Source: Hevea brasiliensis (taxonomy: Eukaryota > Streptophyta > Magnoliopsida > Malpighiales > Euphorbiaceae). Taken from it: a stretch of 64,000 bases of DNA. The stretch is from assembly GCF_030052815.1 (NCBI RefSeq), contig NC_079499.1:85537183-85601182 (forward strand), written 5' to 3'. The translations under genes were made by a program, and so were the position numbers. The notes beneath the pieces are model-generated. The model was not told the DNA's origin. It did not search any database and saw only the letters and a program-made list of their open reading frames with translations. Shown here in pieces: positions 26,044-38,724 of this stretch; the stretch's first letter is position 1; each line of letters opens with the position of its first letter.

Positions 26044-29000
26044 TCAATCTCTGAACAGCTGTGGGTGCTGTCTCCTCATGTCCTCTTCTCGTTCCCAAGT
26101 AGCCTCCTGGCCCGAATGATGGTTCCACAGCACTTTTACCAATGGTATCTGTTTGTTTCGTAGCTGCTTCACCTCATAAGCTAGAATCTCTACGGGTTCT
26201 TCTTCATATGCGAGGTCTGGATTCACTTCAATTTCCTCTACTGGTAGTACATGAGATGGATCTGATCGATACCTCCTCAACATAGATACATGGAAGACAT
26301 TATGTATCTTTTCCAACTCTGGAAGTAGTGCCAACCGATATGCCAAAGGACCCACTCTTTCCAGAACCTCATGTGGCCCAATGAAACGAGGACTCAGTTT
26401 CCCCTTTCTGCCGAATCTCATAATTCTCTTCCAAGGAGAAACCTTGAGGAAAACTTTCTCACCCACTGCATACTCAATATCCCTTCTCTTCAAATCAATG
26501 TAGGACTTCTGACGGTCTGATGCAGTCTTAAGTCAATCTCTGATTACCTTGATCTTCACCTCAGTTTGCTGAACAATTTCGGGTCTAATCATCTTTCTTT
26601 CACCCACGTCATCCCAACACAACGGGGTTCTACATTTCCTGCCATACAAAGCTTCATATGGAGGCATCCCAATGCTTGATTGGTAGCTGTTGTTGTAAGC
26701 AAACTCAATCAAAGGCAAGTGTGTATCCCAACTACCCTCAAACTCAATCACACAAGCCCGTAGCATGTCCTCCAAAATCTAAATTACCCTCTCAGACTGG
26801 CCATCTGTCTGTGGGTGGAATGCAGTACTGAAGTTCAATCTAGTTCCTAGGGCTCTCTAAAGACTACCCCAGAATCTAGAAGTGAACCTAGGATCTTTGT
26901 CTGACACGATGGATATTGGCACTCCATGCAGTCTCACAATCTCATTGATGTATAACTTGGCCAATCTTTCTAAACTGTAGTCCATCCGAATCGAGAAAAT
27001 GAGCGATTTAGTCGATCACAACAATGACCCAAACTGCATCATGACTCTTTTATGTCCTCGGAAGTCCCATTACAAAATCCATCGTTATTCCCATTTCCAT
27101 TCTGGCACTGGTAGTGGATGTAACAACCCAGTTGGTACTTGATGCTCTGCCTTTACTTACTGACAAGTCAGGCATTTGGATACAAACTCTGCCACATCTC
27201 TTTTTAAACCCATCCACCAGTAATGCTCCTTTAGCCCTCTATACATTTTTGTGCCACCAGGGTGCATGGCAAAAGGAGACTCATGTGCTTCCTTCAAAAT
27301 GATCTGCCTCAAATCAACATCATTAAGAACACACATTCTACCCTGGTGTAGCAATAGACCATCATCTCTGATTGATAATTCTAGTTTCTTGCCTTGTCGG
27401 ACTTCTTCCATCAACTTCTGATACTTCTGATCATTCTGAGCAGCCATTCTAATCTGATCAATCAACACTGGCTATACATGCCATGCAACTGCTGTCTGCC
27501 CATCATCATTAATCTCTAAGCTGGCATGCAATGATCTTAACTCATGTACCAAAAACAAAGGAGTAACCCGTAGACTTGCCATAGTCTTGTGACTTAAGGC
27601 GTCAGCCACAACATTAGCTTTCCCTGGCTGATAGTCTATCATACAATCGTAGTCTTTTATCAACTCTAACCATCTCCTCTGTCTCAAATTTAGCTCTTTC
27701 TGGGTGCCCAAATACTTTAAACTCTTATGATCCGTGTAGATGTAACACTTTTCCCCATACAAATGGTGCCTCCGGATCTTAAGAGCAAACACAATAGCTG
27801 CAAGCTCCAAATCATGTGTTGGATAATTCCTCTCATGCGGTTTTAGCTGGCGTGATGCATAGGCAATGATATTTCGATCTTGCATCAATACACAGCCTAA
27901 CCCATTGTGAGAAGCATCACTATATACTGTATATTCTTTACCCGGAGTAGGTAAAGTCAGGACTGGAGCTTCAGTCAAACATCTCTTCAATTTATCAAAA
28001 CTCTGCTGGCATTTGTCCATCCACTGAAATTTTACATCTTTTCTAAGCAGCTTGGTCAATGGAGATGCCAACATGGAGAATCCCTTCACAAATCTACGGT
28101 AGTATCCAGCTAAACCCAGAAAACTGCAAATCTCTGTGACATTTCTGGGTGGCCTCCGATTAAGGACAGCTTCAATCTTACTTGGATCTACCTTAATGCC
28201 CTCTTCTGATACTACATGCCCCAAGAAAGATATTTCTTTCAGCCAAAATTCACACTTCGACAATTTGGCATATAGTTGTTTCTCTCTCAAAGTCTGCAGT
28301 ACAATCCGCAGATGTCTATCATGCTCTTCTGCATTCCTCAAATAGACTAATATATCATCTATGAATACCACAACAAATTGGTCGAGGTATGGTCTGAAGA
28401 TAGTGTTCATCATATCCATAAAAGCAGCCAGAGCATTAGTTAATCCGAATGGCATAACCAAAAACTCATAATGGCCATAGCGGGTTCTGAAGGCAGTTTT
28501 AGCAATACTCTGCTCTTGTACTTTCAGCTGATAATAACCTGATCTCAGGTCAATTTTGGAGAACACAGCTGCACCCCTCAACTGATCAAACAAATCATCA
28601 ATACGAGGCAATGGATATCTATTCTTTATTGTCACCTTATTCAACTGCCGATAATCAATGCATAACCGGAGAGTGCCATCCTTCTTCTTTACAAACAACA
28701 CTGGCGCTCCCCAAGGTGACACACTAGGGCGGATAAAGCCCTTGTCAAGCAACTCCTGCAACTGTACTTTTAATTCTTTTAATTCTACAGGTGCCATTCT
28801 ATATGGTGTTATGGAGATTGGGTCCACACCAGGCATAACATCAATCTCAAACTGCACCTCTCTTTCTGGAGGTAATCCTGGCAATTCATCAAGAAATACA
28901 TCCGGAAAATCACATACCGTAGGGATGTCCCCTAGTGTTGGACTCCCCACTTGGGTGTCTATCACATGTGCCAAGTATGCTTCACACCCCTTTTTGATCA

Positions 29001-29511
29001 TCCTTCTGGCTAGTGCAGCCGAAATGATGTTTGATGGCAGTAATTGCCTCTCCCCGTGTATAAACACATCACCGTACAAAGGGAAACCAAAAGTGACTGT
29101 CTTCAGTCTACAGTCAATCATGGCGTGATGCCTGGCTAACCAATCCATGCCCAAGATAATATCATACTCTCTAAAGGGCATTTCAATTAAGTCTGACTGG
29201 AAAACATGTCCTTGGATCACCAAAGGATAGTCTCTATAAATTCTGTTGACCCGGACCTCTTGTCCTAACGGACTAGTTACTAGCACTTCAAAATCCATTT
29301 GCACACATGGAACAGCAAGTGAACTGACTATGCTAGCACTAACATATGAATGGGTTGAACCCGGATCAAACAACACAAATACTTCTTGATCAGAGATAGA
29401 GAATGTACTAGCTACCACATCGGAAGTCTCAGCCTCTTCTCGCTGTCTCATTGTGTAGATTCTGGTTGAAGCACTTCCTTGTCCTGATCGACCAATCGCG
29501 ACCGATTGCAA
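26044..29511 (-). pseudogene. pol of element G: protease, RT, RNase H, integrase, chromodomain
   Basis: The longest open part is 679 codons (29511-27472). It holds protease [10 protein letters not shown] (Asp49), RT palm [12 protein letters not shown] (Asp321) and FIDDILVY (383-390), and RNase [12 protein letters not shown] (Asp531), LELAAI (Glu569), TDHKS (Asp593) and VVADALS (Asp637). A stop (TAG, from a probable CAG) then interrupts the frame. Integrase follows: zinc region HPGGTKMYRGLKEHYWW to CLTCQ, a frameshifted stretch around MDFVMGLP, SDKDPRF, and GQSERV (third acidic residue). The chromodomain, residues from HVLPVEEIEV to EDMRRQHPQLF, closes the frame at 26044. Most stops are one C-to-T or G-to-A step from a sense codon. 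The start at 29511 is not a natural start, because gag and pol should be fused here. Confidence 0.93.
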
Positions 29512-30695
29512 GCAGTGCCTCTACCTCTGCCTCTTCCTCTGCCAACTGACTGTGAACCTCTGGGAGCAGGACTCTGAATAGATCCCTCGGCAGTAGTAGG
29601 AGTTGGACCATATCTCGAAGACGGAGCACTAGTGTAGTCTCTTGCTAAATGACCCTTGCCTCCACAGTTAAAGCAGGCTCCAGTGGCCCAATAGCATTCC
29701 CCTCCATAAATCTTGCCACAAGTCTCACAGGGGCGGGCAGAATGTGAACCCCTGCTCGACTGCTGACCAGACCTAGGGGGTCTCTGTTCGGAGAATCGGC
29801 CCCTACTAAATCTTTCACCTCAACCCCTGTTGGGTCCACTAAACTTCTTTCTCTTTCCAGAGGTAGCACCAGAACTCTGCTCTACTGATTTTTCCCCCTT
29901 GTCTTTTTTTGATTTCTCAGCTTTTTCTGATTTTTCTTTCACTGGGGTTGCTTCTGATTCAATTCTCTCCAGTTCAAGTGCTTGAAACATAAGCTCTGAG
30001 AAGTTGCTGTGTCGAAATCCCACAACTTGCATCCTTATGCTGGGCTTCAAACCCATCTCAAATCTCTTGCACCTTGCCTTGCTAGTAGTAAGGAGACTCC
30101 CCGCATAGTGACTCAGGCGGGAGAACTCCCTCTCATACTCTGCCACCGATCGGTTTCCTTGTTTCAGACTCAAAAATTCTTGTAGTTTCTGATCAACATA
30201 TGCATCTGGGATGTATTTCTGTCTAAATTCTCTGATGAAGTCATCCTAGGTCAGCACTGGTGGTTCAACCAAGCTGTGGGGGATGGTCTTCCACCAATCA
30301 TATGCATCCCCTTGTAGTAGCGACACCGAATACTCAAACTTTAGTTCATCTTGGTAGTGCAGCTTCTTAAATACTATGTCCATTCTTTCAAGCCATTGCT
30401 CTGCCTCTAAAGGGTCCACTGTACCCTTAAATTCTGCAGCACCATACTTCAATAACTTATCATACTGTCTGGCTGGAGGCAATGGTTATGCCACTGGTGG
30501 TTGGGGTGGAGCTTGAACAGGCATACCCCCAGCCATTTGTTGAAACATTGCCGCCATCTGCTGTGCGAACTATACAGGAAACTGCGGCATTTGTGGGGCT
30601 AGTGCTACTGACCCACTAACATTCGGTAAAGCTGGGGCTTCCTCTTGTGCCTCAGCTTCAACAGACTGCTCAACTAAGCGATCCCCTTCTTCCAT
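29452..30695 (-). pseudogene. gag of element G
   Basis: ATG at 30695 (MEEGDRLVEQSVEAEAQEEA). A glutamine/proline-rich N-terminus leads into the Ty3-type capsid domain (AEQWLERMDIVFKKLHYQDELKFEYSV region, then FLSLKQGNRSVAEYEREFSRL), a lysine/glutamate linker and a zinc knuckle CFNCGGKGHLARDY. The final Cys of the CX2CX4HX4C knuckle is Tyr here (TGC to TAC). In-frame stops TAG, TAA, TAG and TGA occur, each reachable by one transition from a Gln, Trp or Arg codon. One frameshift near 29515 separates it from pol, which in this lineage is normally in the same frame. Confidence 0.9.
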
Positions 30696-30863
30696 TTCAG
30701 TCTGAAATTAGGGTATCTCCTGAACAAGTAACACATGGAGATTTCCCTCCGTTAGTTCATATTCATGATGTAATGCACTGTATGTAACAAAAATGGACAT
30801 TGAGCAGTTGTACTTAACAAGGAAAAGACACAAATTTATAAGTTAAAACATACTTAAAAATTT

Positions 30864-30875
30864 GCTCTGATACCA
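30864..30875 (-). other. Primer binding site of element G
   Basis: Minus strand TGGTATCAGAGC, an exact match to the complement of initiator tRNA-Met, eight bases inside the LTR border. Confidence 0.92.
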
Positions 30876-30883
30876 CTAAAACA

Positions 30884-33800
30884 TGTCACACCTTACCCCT
30901 CTGTAAGGCATAACATGATCCCGTAGAATACCTAATGAACTACCGAACTTCACCTACCGATAACTCATTAAGTACCCTACAAGGGATTTTAAAACAATTT
31001 TCTTATTTTTGACAAGTGGTGAGTATTTTCTAATAAGTACTTAAAACATTTGATTAAAAGTAAATCTAGTTAATATTTTTGGTCCATTTTAGTTTTCCGC
31101 AAATTTTATAAAAATTTTGACAGAGTTCTGTCTGTATTTTGAGAAACCAGTTCTTCAAATACCTGTAAAAAGCACTTCTAAAAGTTTTTCTCAACCACTA
31201 CTTCGATTTCATAATCAAACTCAATCAATTTCATAATCATTTCAATAAATTTCTCAAGTTCAAAATTCAATAATCCTCAGCATACTAGTAATACATTTCA
31301 TTTAAATTAAATAAAATAGTTGTACTCATATTTCATTAGAGACAACACAATTTATGTACATTCTTACAAAATTTACATCAAAAGAAATACAACTAAACTT
31401 TATTACAAACTTCATACAAATTTTTGTACAAGCTGCTCAAGACCCATTTGCACGTCCATACATTTATATGCAATACATACATGAAAAGAAATATTTACAA
31501 TTAGGGTATAAATTATACACGAAGACTTTAAGCTGATAGCTCCTCACACCTTAGCAGCTCAGTCTGCTGCTCCTTTAGTCTCTGTATCTGCGACAGCAAT
31601 AGAAGCCATCGCTGAGTACTAGGACTCAGTGGTGCACAACATACTAAAATAATTTTTATGCAGAAAATCACATTTATTCAAAAATTTAACTGAACATAAG
31701 CATTAAACACAAAACATGAATTATGAAATTTTAATGCAAACCAAGTTCATTTCGAAGTATCAAAATACATTTCATAAAACCCACAGTTAGATCATGCCAT
31801 TCGAAACAAATAGAATCTCAATAGCCAGAGGCTATAGAGAAATCACATCACAAGGCTAGCTAGCTCAAATATATGGATATCCATTCACATCCTCTTCTAC
31901 TGGCACACCTCAATACTTCTCCAGAGAAGGAATCAAAATTCGAAACTAATTACCCTCACTAGTCGTGCTAGTGAGGTGTTCAAATATATGGTCATGACAC
32001 TGTGGTTTCAAAACTTATCTTAACAATTTGGTAAACATTGTCATTTCAATATACATAATAACTTGCAGCAATTTAAATCAAAACATCATAAGAATGCCAT
32101 AATCTAATATTTCACATTATTCAAAACAGTATGCAAAAGATGATTACAAAAAGTATACGTTGTGCACAAACCTCAAGCGAGTCGCCTCTTGGCCTTGACT
32201 CGGTTCCTCGGGTTTTTTCCCGGTATTCTTTTCAACTAAAACACACAATTTTACAATGTTTCAATACTAGAACTTAACATAAATCCCAAAATAAATTTAG
32301 CTTCACATTTACCTAGTTCTAACGTGTTAAATTCGACATTCTCGAAATTTTTGTATTTCGGGTTACTATTCACTACACTATTCAAGTCAAATAATTGACT
32401 TTCTAAGGCTTGATAGGTATGGGAACTCCAACTTTACTCACATAGCACATTTTGGTCACTAAACTTGTTGGTTTTGGTTGTTTACTCAAATCCTAAGTCT
32501 TTTAGGCAAATTTGGTAAATTTCAGTTTTGGAGTCCTAAGTTGCACTGTTCTATTGGTCACTTTATTGTTGGAATTTGGCAAAACTTTCTTCATAGAAAA
32601 TGTTTTCCATTGTCTTAAGTTTATTCTCCTTTTTGAATCACCCCAATTGGAGTTTTGTAGCTCAAGTTATAGCCAAAATACAATTACTGTTTACGTGCAC
32701 TGTTCATGCTGTAATTTTGGTTCTAGCAGATTTTTGATCTAACTTCGTTCAATAATTTGATCAAGTTAAGTCTGTAATTTGGTCTAATTTCCTTCATACG
32801 AAATGTTTTACTATGTCTTAGATTTTCATCGGTTCAAGATTCACCTAAATCGGAGTTTTCTAGAGAGAGTTATAGCCATTGAAACTTTACTATTCTAATG
32901 GCAATTCTGTAGTTTTGCAGGTTCAGTAACTCAACTTTGCTCAATAATTTGATTAGGTTAATGGCATAATTTGGGTTGGTGTTCTTCATGAAAGTTTTAT
33001 ATCTATATCTTATCTAATTACTGGTAAATTTTCAGGTCATTTTGACCTTCCTAGCTCGAGTTATGACCAAATGAATAATTACTGTTCATTTGGTCATTTT
33101 GTGCAGTGGCAGACTGCTCTTAACCAACTTTGGTCAATTGGTTCACTAGGTTTTGGTCAGTTTTTGGGCATGGTTCCTTAACGAAAATAGTGTCATTTTA
33201 TGTCTATTTTCATCCCCAATTGGTGGCATATCAATTGGACTTGTAAAATTTCTGTTTTGGTCCTTCAAAGTTGGCTTGCTCATGCTGCCAGCAGCATGAC
33301 CACACTCCCTCCGAATTTAACTTTAATTCCAATCACTCCAACACAACTCATTTGGTCATAAATGACCATTTTTCACTTCACAATAGGTCCAAGACACCAT
33401 TTACTCATTTCTTACATTTTTGGTTCATAAACCCTAAGTCCCAAAACCCTAACTTTGTCCAATCTTCACAATTCATGTAATCTAGTTATACAATCACTTA
33501 TATAACATCTATTCACCAATATTTCTAAATACCATTAAAACCTTAGGGTTCTATGGCTGCCACATTCTTTCTTCCCTTATTTAAGCATGATTTCCTTTAT
33601 TTCAAAAGCAATTTCATCACACATAAACTCAAATTCATGAATTCCATAAGAATCCAAACTTGAAATTGCACTTACCTCAATTTGTAGATTTCCTAATTCT
33701 TCACTTCTCCAAGTTTTCTTTTCCTTCTTGCTCCCAAAGTGTTTATCTAGGTCTAGGGATAAGATTTAATGTTGGGATTTAGAGGATTTATGGAAAGGAA

Positions 33801-34558
33801 CCAAAGAATTCCAAGCTTTTCTTGCTTAAAAATGGTGGAACAAAATAAGAAGAGAGGGAGAGGAGAGAGCTACGGGAATAAGCAAAAGAAGAAGTGAAAA
33901 AAAATCTTTTTGAATTTTTGTTTTTATGCCCATAATTGACTTGGTCAAAAAAGGTTAGAAAATTAAAATTAATTTTGACATCTTATATGATGTCATCATC
34001 ATGATGTAATAAGTATCATTTTTATTCTTTTTCTTTTTCTTTAATTCTTCAATAGTTCTTTAATTTAATTCTGGATCTCGAAATTTTTTTTTCTCCGATT
34101 TTATTTGACAGTTAGGTCAGGAGTCAACTCTAGGGGTCCATTGACCAAATTGCCCCTCGCCGGTTCATCCCGGTTTGCAAACAATTCCCTATTTCTTTCG
34201 GTTCCTTGACCTAATTATTTGACTGACATAACAGTTCTTTTTCGTGATTTTCTCTTCTCCACTATGTTCATAAGGGTCCTAAGGACCGCAGCGTCACTTT
34301 TTACGGTTTGAAATTTGAGTTTAAAATGACTTCGCAGTCGTTCCCGAGAAGGTCACCCATCACTGTGACTCTCAGCTCGTTTAACTTCTTCTGTTCTGTT
34401 TTTCTTATTTATATTTAACTAATTGAACATTACTAATTATTTGTGTTTATGGTTTCTCTAGTTGTCTTAAGTATGGTTCTAATCCCCTTAATTATCCGGA
34501 CCGACACCAGTCACCGGAACAGTGAAATATACCAGGCTATACAAATGGGGGTATTACA
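30884..34558 (-). repeat. 5' LTR of element G
   Basis: 3675 bp, the near-identical partner of 22347-25998. It keeps a short block around CTCCGATTTTATTTGACAG (about 34093) that the other LTR has lost. Confidence 0.95.
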
Positions 34559-35112
34559 TAACTAGTAGGAGCCAACACATGCCCATATACCCATACACAG
34601 TACAAGTATATAAGCAGTATCAAACTCAAACTACCTATATACAAGATAACTGTGCTATCTCAGGTCTAAAGATTATATGCACTTATATGATTTATGACAA
34701 AACATTGACAAGAGTAAACTCCATGTGCTTCTCATAAGTGTCACTGGTTCGGCCTACTTCTCATTTATAAGTGCCTATCATGTTTGCTATATGGCATGAG
34801 ACTCACCATTCCATCTTATTTATATCTCATATAAATAACTTGGTAACAAACATGAATACAATCTTTCTGGATAAGTCATATCCTTATTATGAAGTATCCT
34901 CGATTGTGAACCTATTTATGATACTTTGTACTAGAAATACTGTCACTCATATTCTTAACAACTTAATAATAGAATTTCTAACAAAATATCAATGGACCTT
35001 TTTTATTACACATAAATATATTATGTAAATGGAAAAGTGGAAATGCCTTTTATTAATAAAAATATGTACAAGATACATACTAAATGATATGCTCTAGGGC
35101 ATACTACTAACA
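34559..35112 (-). repeat. LTR 2 of composite B, second segment
   Basis: Resumes after element G with the second TAACT copy and ends ACTACTAACA at 35112. The polypurine tract expected next is missing: the LTR joins directly to integrase sequence, marking the deletion in interior 2. Confidence 0.9.
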
Positions 35113-36045
35113 GGATCTATATCCATCTGATATGTTGGTTGGTCAGAATTCTCTAATTCTAACTCTATTTGCCTTCCTTTGCCTCTTTCTTGAACAAACT
35201 GTTGTTTAAGAAATGTAGCATCTCTACTCACCACAACCTTTTGTGATGTAGGCAAATAAAAATAATATCCAAAACTATCTTTTGGATATCCAACAAATTG
35301 ACCTTTTTCTGATCTGCTTTCAAATTTATCAGTGTTTAGCTTTTTGATATAAGCTGGACAACCCCAAATCTTAACATGCTTAAGACTTAGTTTTCTTCCA
35401 TGCCATATTTCATAAGGTGTGGAAGAAACTGATTTTGATAGAATCCTATTCAGAATATGCAAAGTTGATTCTAATGCAAATCCCCAAAAGGAGATTGGCA
35501 TATCAGTATAAATCATTATACTACGTACCATATCCAGTAGGGTACGATTTCTCCTTTCAGATACACCATTCAGCTGTGGTGTTCCTGGAGGTGTCAGCTG
35601 GGAAACAATGTTGTGCTCTCTCAAGTATTCATCAAATTCAGTACTCAAATATTCTCTTCCATGATCTAATCAAAGAGCTTTAATACTCTTTCCTATTTGA
35701 TTTTCTACTTCATATTTAAATTCTTTGAACTTTTCAAAGGATTCATATTTGTATTTCATCAAATACAAATACCCAAACCTTGATTTATCATCAGTAAAGG
35801 TAACAAAGTAATGAAAATCACCTTTAACCATTTCCTTAAATGGATCACATACATCACTATGTATTAACTCCAAAATATTTTTAGCCCTTAGCCCTTGTCC
35901 AACAAAGGGTGACCTAGTCATTTTGTCCTGAAGGCAAGATTCATAAGTTGGAGTAGGCTCAGAGCCCAATGAGAATAAAATCCCCATTTTCTCCAATTTT
36001 GCAATCCTATCTTCTGCAACATGACCTAATCTTAAGTGCCAAATA
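35113..36045 (-). pseudogene. copia integrase, interior 2 (3' truncated)
   Basis: Pre-integrase CESCLQDKMTRSPFVGQG-like region (ORF 35670-35996), core start IHSDVCDPF, then ORF 35094-35648 with TPPGTPQLNGVSERRNRT carrying the catalytic Glu. The frame runs through the integrase C-terminus and reads out into the LTR (ends VSSMP), because everything from the RT start to the polypurine tract is deleted. Interior 2 therefore has no RT or RNase H. Confidence 0.88.
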
Positions 36046-36109
36046 TACTTTGAACTTTAGTTGACTTCCATCATGGCATTGCATTCTTTTAGATTGCTAT
36101 ACTCTGGAC

Positions 36110-36937
36110 AGTGGAAACACTTTCTTACCGGCAATGGAAACACTTTCCTGTTGGCAATGAAAACACTTTCCTTTGCCTTTGTCAGCTTTAATCTTTATTT
36201 TTTTTTGTTTGGCTATCTTCTCGGAAGATCTTGGAACTTGAGGTTTCTTTTCTAATTGCCCTTTTTCTTATTGGACTTTCCAGCAGAAAAATATGCAATC
36301 AAAGCTACCTCTTTTCCTTTATTGCCCGGTATATTCTTTTGGGCAATAACCAGCATGTTGACTAAACCAGCTAAGGTGCATTCCTGTTTAGTCATATGGA
36401 AATTTGTCACAAAATTCCCAAAAGACTCAGGAAGGGACTGAAGAATCAAATCCATTGTAGTTGGAAATCCATGTTGAAGTCAAGATGTTCCAACTGCTCA
36501 ATCAGCCGAATCATCTTGTGAACATGATCCCCAACATTCTATCCCTCAGACATCTTCATGCGGAATAGCTGTCTAGATATCTCATACCTAGCATTCCTGT
36601 TGTGCTCACCATACAACTCTTGTAGGTGAAGGAGGATCTCACTCGCACTCTGCATGTTCTCATGCTGCTTCTGTAACTCATTACTCATGGAAGCAAGCAT
36701 GTAACACTTAGCTCTCATATCATGCTCCTTCCACATGTCCAAAGTTTCATGTTCCTCTTGAGTGGCTTCTGGAGGTAAGGGACCAGGAACATTTGAATCT
36801 AGAACATATCCTATATATTCAAGGTTCAGGACAAGTTTCAAATTTCTTAGCCAATCAGAGAGATTAGGTCCTGTCAACCTATTGCGATCAAGTATGTTTG
36901 CAAGGATATTGGATGGTGGTGGTTGTTCTGTGCTCAT
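36110..36937 (-). pseudogene. copia gag, interior 2
   Basis: ATG at 36937 (MSTEQPPPSNILANILDRNRL), capsid region as in interior 1, stop at 36539. The downstream basic tail is readable at 36252-36455 (ECTLAGLVNMLVIAQKNIPG and KSNKKKGN). The half knuckle region with the GGAAACACTTTCC repeat is at about 36108-36175. The protease is missing, as in the other two copies. Confidence 0.87.
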
Positions 36938-38710
36938 TTTTATCAAAAAATTAATTGCAGAAAATAACCAGATTAATTAGTAAATGTATCATGTAATTAA
37001 CCAAAATGATTATGGTCTTTTAATCAAATTGGTCCTCCCACTAACTTAGCGAATCCTACACTTCCAAAATAGAAAACGAAAATCCTAGTTGGATGGATTT
37101 CTAGTGGGTGATTGAATTCTTATAATTCTATTGATCATCCTCAGGTACATCCATTATTGGAATTATAATAAACTATAAGTGAGCAACTCCTTGCCCATCA
37201 CATCTCATGTGAGGTTCAATCCTTTACCTAGCCCCTAATGCTCAAAATCTCAGGTACATCCATTATTGACTTATCTTGCATTAGTTAAGTTGATCCCATT
37301 GAGCCAGTAATTATGTAAATAATTTTAATGCCCTCAGTTACATCTAATATTGGCCACCAAACCATTTACATATTTACAACATCTCATGCTTAACAATTAT
37401 TCTTAAGAAAATCTCTTAAATTAATTGTATCTTATGCAACTATTTAAAATTTCTTAAAATAATTGCCCCAATGGAGGACCCATGTTATAATTACTTTAAT
37501 TATAGCATTTCCAACTTAATCATTAGTTTGGAAGATTTTATAGTCATCCTAATTACTATTAAGGTCTCACTTTGCACATTATCCATTTAGCATGCATATA
37601 TCATATAATTGCATACATTCCCATACATCTCATGAATTCATGGATAAGCAGTAAATATGGTACGATCATGGACTTTCTAAGGGATTCAATTCTGAGCCAC
37701 CAAGAATTGAATCAGGGCATTCCTAGGTGCATTTCATTCATTCATTTTACAAGAGTTGCTGAAGGAGTACATAATCAACACTTGATCTTGAATTCCTCCT
37801 ACTGGTCCCACCAATGCTCTTGACCTCCTTAAACTTCTTGCAATCCAATATTACATAGTAATCCTTGGCATACCAAGGCGAATTTACAAGAACTTAAATA
37901 AATGAAATTATAACAAAAAATTATTACAAACTTAATAATACATGCCCAAATAAATTAAAATAAATTAATTAATTTACAATCCCAAAGAAACATAAAATAA
38001 ATAAATCCAATCACATTTTTCTTTTATAGTCCATGATCATCCATCATGCATATTACTATTTAACAATTAAATAAAACATACATACTTAAATTAATTTGAA
38101 TATCACATATTCAACTTAAAAATCCAGATTTGAATATGATTCAAATAAATTTAGAAATTCAGATTTGAATCTCATTCAAACAAATTTAAAAATTCAGATT
38201 TGAATAACATTCAAACAACCTTAAAAATTCAGATTTGAATCACATTCAAACAATTTTAAAAAAATCAGATTTGAATCACATTCAAACAATTTTTAAAAAT
38301 TCAGATCTGAATATTATTCAAACAACTTTAAAAAATCAGATTTAAATATGATTCAAACAACTTTAAAAATTCAGATTTGAATCACATTCAAACAACTTTT
38401 AAAATTCAGATTTGAATCACATTCAAACAATTTTTTTAAAATTCTGATTTGAATCAAAATTTAATTGTGTGATTAAAATTCTAATTAAAAAATTTAATTA
38501 GACATAGGATGAGCTTTTAGATCATACAAAAATTGTAAATCAAAAAGCCAAACCTTTGCACCATCCATGAAGCCAAACCATGCGCACCATTAATGGTGTT
38601 CTTCAAGCATGCCGCCACACATCCATTACAACCAGCAATGGATTGATCATCTCATGATCAAATCACACAATTAAATCATAAAATCAACAATCTAAATGGC
38701 AAATATAGTG
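36938..38710 (-). other. Long leader of copia interior 2
   Basis: About 1.77 kb, homologous to 19023-20792, including the CAGGTACATCC-type spaced repeats (about 37140-37350) and an opposite-strand frame of 83 codons at 37572-37823. Confidence 0.7.
38125..38460. repeat. Tandem hairpin repeats in copia leader, interior 2
   Basis: About nine units of roughly 35 bp with the TTTGAAT-CAC-ATTCAAA dyad. Differences from the interior 1 array are mainly point changes and one or two short indels. Confidence 0.85.
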
Positions 38711-38722
38711 GATCTAATACCA
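38711..38722 (-). other. Primer binding site of B interior 2
   Basis: Minus strand TGGTATTAGATC, a decayed version of TGGTATCAGAGC, two bases from LTR 3. Confidence 0.7.
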
Positions 38723-38724
38723 AT

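Larger units (their letters stand above)
22347..34558 (-). mobile_element. Element G: young, nearly full-length Tekay/Del chromovirus
   Basis: A 12,212-bp insertion with perfect TAACT target duplications (22342-22346 and 34559-34563). LTRs are 22347-25998 and 30884-34558 and look about 98-99% alike by eye, apart from a roughly 28-bp gap near 25552. On the minus strand the order is LTR, tRNA-Met primer binding site, gag, protease, RT, RNase H, integrase, chromodomain, polypurine tract, LTR. That order and the chromodomain place it in the chromoviruses; LTRs over 3 kb fit Tekay/Del. It is the last insertion in the A-B-G nest. Several stops and frameshifts make it non-autonomous now. Confidence 0.95.

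Noticed and set aside
28136..29128. Plus-strand frames of 69 and 156 codons across element G pol
   Set aside because: They lie antisense to well-identified RT and protease coding sequence and are shadows of it.
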